A stretch of 64,000 nucleotides of DNA from Polymorphobacter fuscus (GTDB lineage Bacteria > Pseudomonadota > Alphaproteobacteria > Sphingomonadales > Sphingomonadaceae). The notes under the pieces were generated by a model that saw only the letters and a program-made list of their open reading frames with translations, ran no database searches and was not told the DNA's origin. This document shows, one piece after another, positions 62,401 through 64,000 of the stretch. The DNA lies in the NCBI RefSeq assembly GCF_011927825.1, contig NZ_JAATJI010000001.1, forward strand, positions 2,710,001 through 2,774,000, read 5' to 3'. The stretch's first letter is position 1, and each line of letters starts with the position of its first letter. The position numbers were made by a program, and so were the translations under genes.

Positions 62401-64000
62401 GCCGATCAACGGCATTCTCAAGATCGGCAAGCTCGCGACCGAGGTCTACAGCGCGGCCGATGAACTTTATGCGCTTGCCCAGCAGATGGCGGGCGACCCC
62501 GGCAGCATCGGCGGCGCGACGTCGATCGACATCGGCCTGTCCATCGGCGGCAGCGGCGGCGCTGCGGGCCAGGGCGGCGATCTGACCGTCGGCAACACCG
62601 GGCAGATCAGCACCTTCGGCGCCCAATCGGACGGCGTGTTCGCCCAATCGATCGGCGGCGGCGGCGGCAAGGGCGGGGCGGCAAGTTCCACCGACACCTC
62701 GGTCGACGATGGCCGCGCGCAGGCGGCGATCGGCATCGGCGGCGGCGGCGGCGCCGGCGGCAACGGCGGCAGCGTCGGCGTCGTCAACGCCAGCGGCGCG
62801 CTGGTCCAGACCCAGGGCGTGCTCGGCTTCGGTGTCGTGGCACAGTCGGTGGGCGGCGGCGGCGGTTCGGCGGGCCTCGCCGGCACGGTCGCCGGCTCGC
62901 TCGTCAGCCTGTCGGTCGGGATCGGTGGCTCGGGCGGGTCCTATGGCGTCGGCGGCGGGGTGAAGGTCACCAACGCCGGTGCGATCGACACCGGCGGCAA
63001 GCACAGCATCGGCATCCTGGCGCAATCGATCGGCGGCGGCGGCGGCCTGGCCCGCACGATGACGACCGACGAAACCTTTGATCCCGCCGATATCATCAAC
63101 AACCCGCAGGGCCGCCTCGGCGACGTCCATGGCCTGACCCTGTCGTTCAGCGGCAGCACGAACACGACCGGCGACGGCGGCACCGCCGAGGTCGATGTGG
63201 CGGGATCGGTTGCCACCGGCGGCCGCACCGCCCACGCCATCCTTGCGCAGTCGATCGGCGGCGGCGGCGGCGCGGCGATCGGGGGGCAGGTTCTCGGCGG
63301 CAAATCCAGCGGCGGGACCGGCAACGGCAACGGCAACACGGTGACGGTCGCTACCACGGCCGGTGCCGTGATTTCCACGGCCGGCGACGGCGCCTATGGC
63401 ATCCTGGCCCAGTCGATCGGCGGTGGTGGCGGATTGGGCGGCAGCCTTGCCGACGTGTCGGCCGTGCAGCCGCTCGCCGGCGGCACCGCCGCGGTCAGCG
63501 CCGGCACCGGCAGCGGCGGGCAGGTCGCGATCGGCCTTGCCGGAACGCGCCTGACGACGACCGGTGCGCGCGCCCCGGCAATCTATGCGCAATCGCTGGG
63601 CGGCGGCGGCGGCCTGATCGCCCAGGCCGGCACATTGTTCAGCGGCGGCGCGGGCGGTTCCGGTGGGGGCAATGGCGTGTCGGTCACGCTGGTGAACAGC
63701 GTCATCGATGCCAGCGGAGTCCAATCGCCGGGCATCGTCATCCAGACCAATGGCAGCGGCGGCGCCGCGGTCTCGATCGACGCGCAAAGCGCGGTGACCG
63801 GCGGCGCGGTCGCCAGTGCCGGCCAGACGATGATGGCCGGTGCGATCCATATCCTGCAGGGCAGCGGCAACACCGTCACCAACGCCGGCACGATCACGGG
63901 CGCCGGCACCGTCAACCCCATCGCGCTATGGTCGGATGCGGCGGTGCAGATCGACAACAGTGGCACCATCACCGGCGCGATCGCCACCGCCGGCAACGGC
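59438..64000 (+). CDS. Giant Gly-rich autotransporter-like adhesin, 3' end outside the window
   Basis: An open frame of 1521 codons with no stop, running off the right edge. Signal peptide: MGATVHRRSFASGVRDIVLA, cleaved near SAAHAQ. The passenger is extremely Gly/Ala/Ser/Thr-rich and built of repeats whose anchor is AQS(I/V)GGGGGxGG. I find fifteen anchors between about 60780 and 63600, roughly 55-75 residues apart, as in autotransporters that form a long beta-helix. Between 62280 and 62640 the spacing doubles and a low-Gly stretch intervenes (NATKLFGTLSAGLNLGASVT then ATEVYSAADELYALAQQMAG). The outer-membrane barrel, if any, is beyond the window. The GC-rich frames opposite are shadows. Confidence 0.92.
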   Translation, partial: MGATVHRRSFASGVRDIVLASLALAISSAAHAQCSSAGAPQPTSAQTVDYSNQTFDLNNAYYIQNVGEPGCAGASRGDDTNGDPGSPGQPAGAIDNSAANVTVSGPNSIFGAGAVVIATGGGGGNGGSAGSPVLRDLQGGNGGAGGASGAITVNLSGTIGPDGAGSLVLTGLQIGSFGGAGGLGGGVGTCCGGDKNGGDGGGGGAGALAQFTGTGQVQATGQGILVESAGGNGGTGASVSTSDALVTNYGGNGGNGGQGGPAMFSWQGGSIQAGGQGGIAGSYGGTGGNGGSARSGDQNNGGDGGIGGAAGAASIIMSGGTITIGETSYDPYNAALRAVSEGGAGGAGGSGGALVSVTAGNGGAGGAGGAASAAVVGTIAYTGQGTGPGHAIYVASSGGLGGAGGNASALEGGSGGGGLAGSGGSASLTLGSVDQSAAVSGFGKYTNTAVVQSIGGGGGNGGVGSFLVGGGAGAAGGDGGTINADIVDGSLVASGASAGGLIAQSIGGGGGIGGDSNGIAIGADLSVGGNGGLGGDGQGVTVQVGANAIIGSLDPLGDNGVLAQSIGGSGGAGGTATANGSGFITMTIGGDAGGGGQAGPVAIDNAGLITSYGDHAAGLQAQSVGGGGGKGGSAVSFGVGVVPTASIAIGGRGGSGGPADSATVSSSGQVTTYGSDAYAIVAQSIGGGGGSGGSATARAVAIAPSESFPAISVSLALGGSGGSGNTGAAATAGNSGIVTTAGEGAYALVAQSVGGGGGIGGDSTAASYSGGDSPGLTVSFSVAVGGSGGTGATGGTASANNGGLLLTYGADAYGVFAQSVGGGGGAGGSGDSSATASKAPASFAASLAVGGRGGSGGHGGIVDAVSGGGIATNGDGADGVFAQSVGGGGGAAGGGTAAANGGTLTLSVGVGGSGGAGGDGGSVTASNGGAIVTRGTDAVGLLAQSVGGGGGKAGKGGATSGGVSPVTNATKLFGTLSAGLNLGASVTTPINGILKIGKLATEVYSAADELYALAQQMAGDPGSIGGATSIDIGLSIGGSGGAAGQGGDLTVGNTGQISTFGAQSDGVFAQSIGGGGGKGGAASSTDTSVDDGRAQAAIGIGGGGGAGGNGGSVGVVNASGALVQTQGVLGFGVVAQSVGGGGGSAGLAGTVAGSLVSLSVGIGGSGGSYGVGGGVKVTNAGAIDTGGKHSIGILAQSIGGGGGLARTMTTDETFDPADIINNPQGRLGDVHGLTLSFSGSTNTTGDGGTAEVDVAGSVATGGRTAHAILAQSIGGGGGAAIGGQVLGGKSSGGTGNGNGNTVTVATTAGAVISTAGDGAYGILAQSIGGGGGLGGSLADVSAVQPLAGGTAAVSAGTGSGGQVAIGLAGTRLTTTGARAPAIYAQSLGGGGGLIAQAGTLFSGGAGGSGGGNGVSVTLVNSVIDASGVQSPGIVIQTNGSGGAAVSIDAQSAVTGGAVASAGQTMMAGAIHILQGSGNTVTNAGTITGAGTVNPIALWSDAAVQIDNSGTITGAIATAGNG

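Noticed and set aside
60780..63600. CRISPR-like or satellite array from regularly spaced repeats
   Set aside because: Spacing of 160-230 bp stays in one coding frame and encodes the AQS(I/V)GGGGG anchors; units are divergent, not identical.
61772..63850. Long open frame on the minus strand opposite the Gly-rich adhesin
   Set aside because: It is the mirror of GGC/GCC-rich repeats: composition is Ala/Arg/Asp without domain, and the plus-strand frame gives a signal peptide and clear repeats.

Overview
The window is a high-GC chromosomal segment of an alphaproteobacterium, most likely a Sphingomonadales member. The evidence is gene content: plant-type glutamate-cysteine ligase, an HflK-HflC-DegP cluster, a sphingomonad/Caulobacter-type TonB receptor tied to a LacI-regulated pectin locus, an EttA ABC-F protein and a Gly-rich autotransporter-like giant gene. 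Genus cannot be fixed from the sequence alone. GTG and TTG starts are common. No tRNA, rRNA or CRISPR array was found.

Layout. 1-15 kb is housekeeping and catabolism: two acyl-CoA dehydrogenases, an M19 dipeptidase, a PfpI-like protein, a thiolase-gshA pair, a D-aminoacylase-type amidohydrolase, rsmE, ubiA, pmbA and cysQ. Between 4.15 and 4.55 kb there is no protein gene; the minus strand looks like a structured non-coding RNA of about 390 nt ending in an intrinsic terminator. 15-31 kb holds degP-hflC-hflK, mrp, a HerA-like ATPase, mntP behind a manganese riboswitch, an M28 peptidase, TSUP and CDF transporters, ettA, a GIY-YIG nuclease gene enclosed by perfect 35-bp inverted repeats, and a PRC-barrel protein. 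31-37 kb carries a HAD phosphatase, a GST, class I fumarase and the ribonucleotide reductase pair nrdA-nrdB. The RNR promoter has paired NrdR boxes and a perfect DnaA box, and the nrdA-nrdB gap is filled by a 228-bp multi-hairpin inverted-repeat element.

37.0-40.4 kb is an accessory patch: an AT-rich two-gene cassette of unknown function (the second gene has a pentapeptide-like segment), a degraded ParE toxin with its intact antitoxin, a frameshifted DUF559 gene and a small HTH protein.

40.4-56.2 kb is a pectin/hexuronate utilisation locus: esterases, TonB receptor, pectate lyase, cupin, kdgK-kduD-kduI, LacI regulator, altronate dehydratase, FAH-family protein, hexuronate-type MFS transporter and HpcH/HpaI aldolase. 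Five copies of a near-identical 14-bp site (TGACACCGGTTACC type) lie in its promoters and point to one LacI regulon. The inferred flow is extracellular pectin cleavage, TonB import, KduI/KduD conversion of unsaturated uronate to KDG, UxaA supply of KDG from altronate, and KdgK phosphorylation to KDPG.

56.2-64 kb holds a small membrane protein and a GNAT acetyltransferase behind an FNR-type box, a PAP2 phosphatase, an AraC regulator, and the first 1521 codons of a huge Gly-rich autotransporter-like protein that runs off the end.
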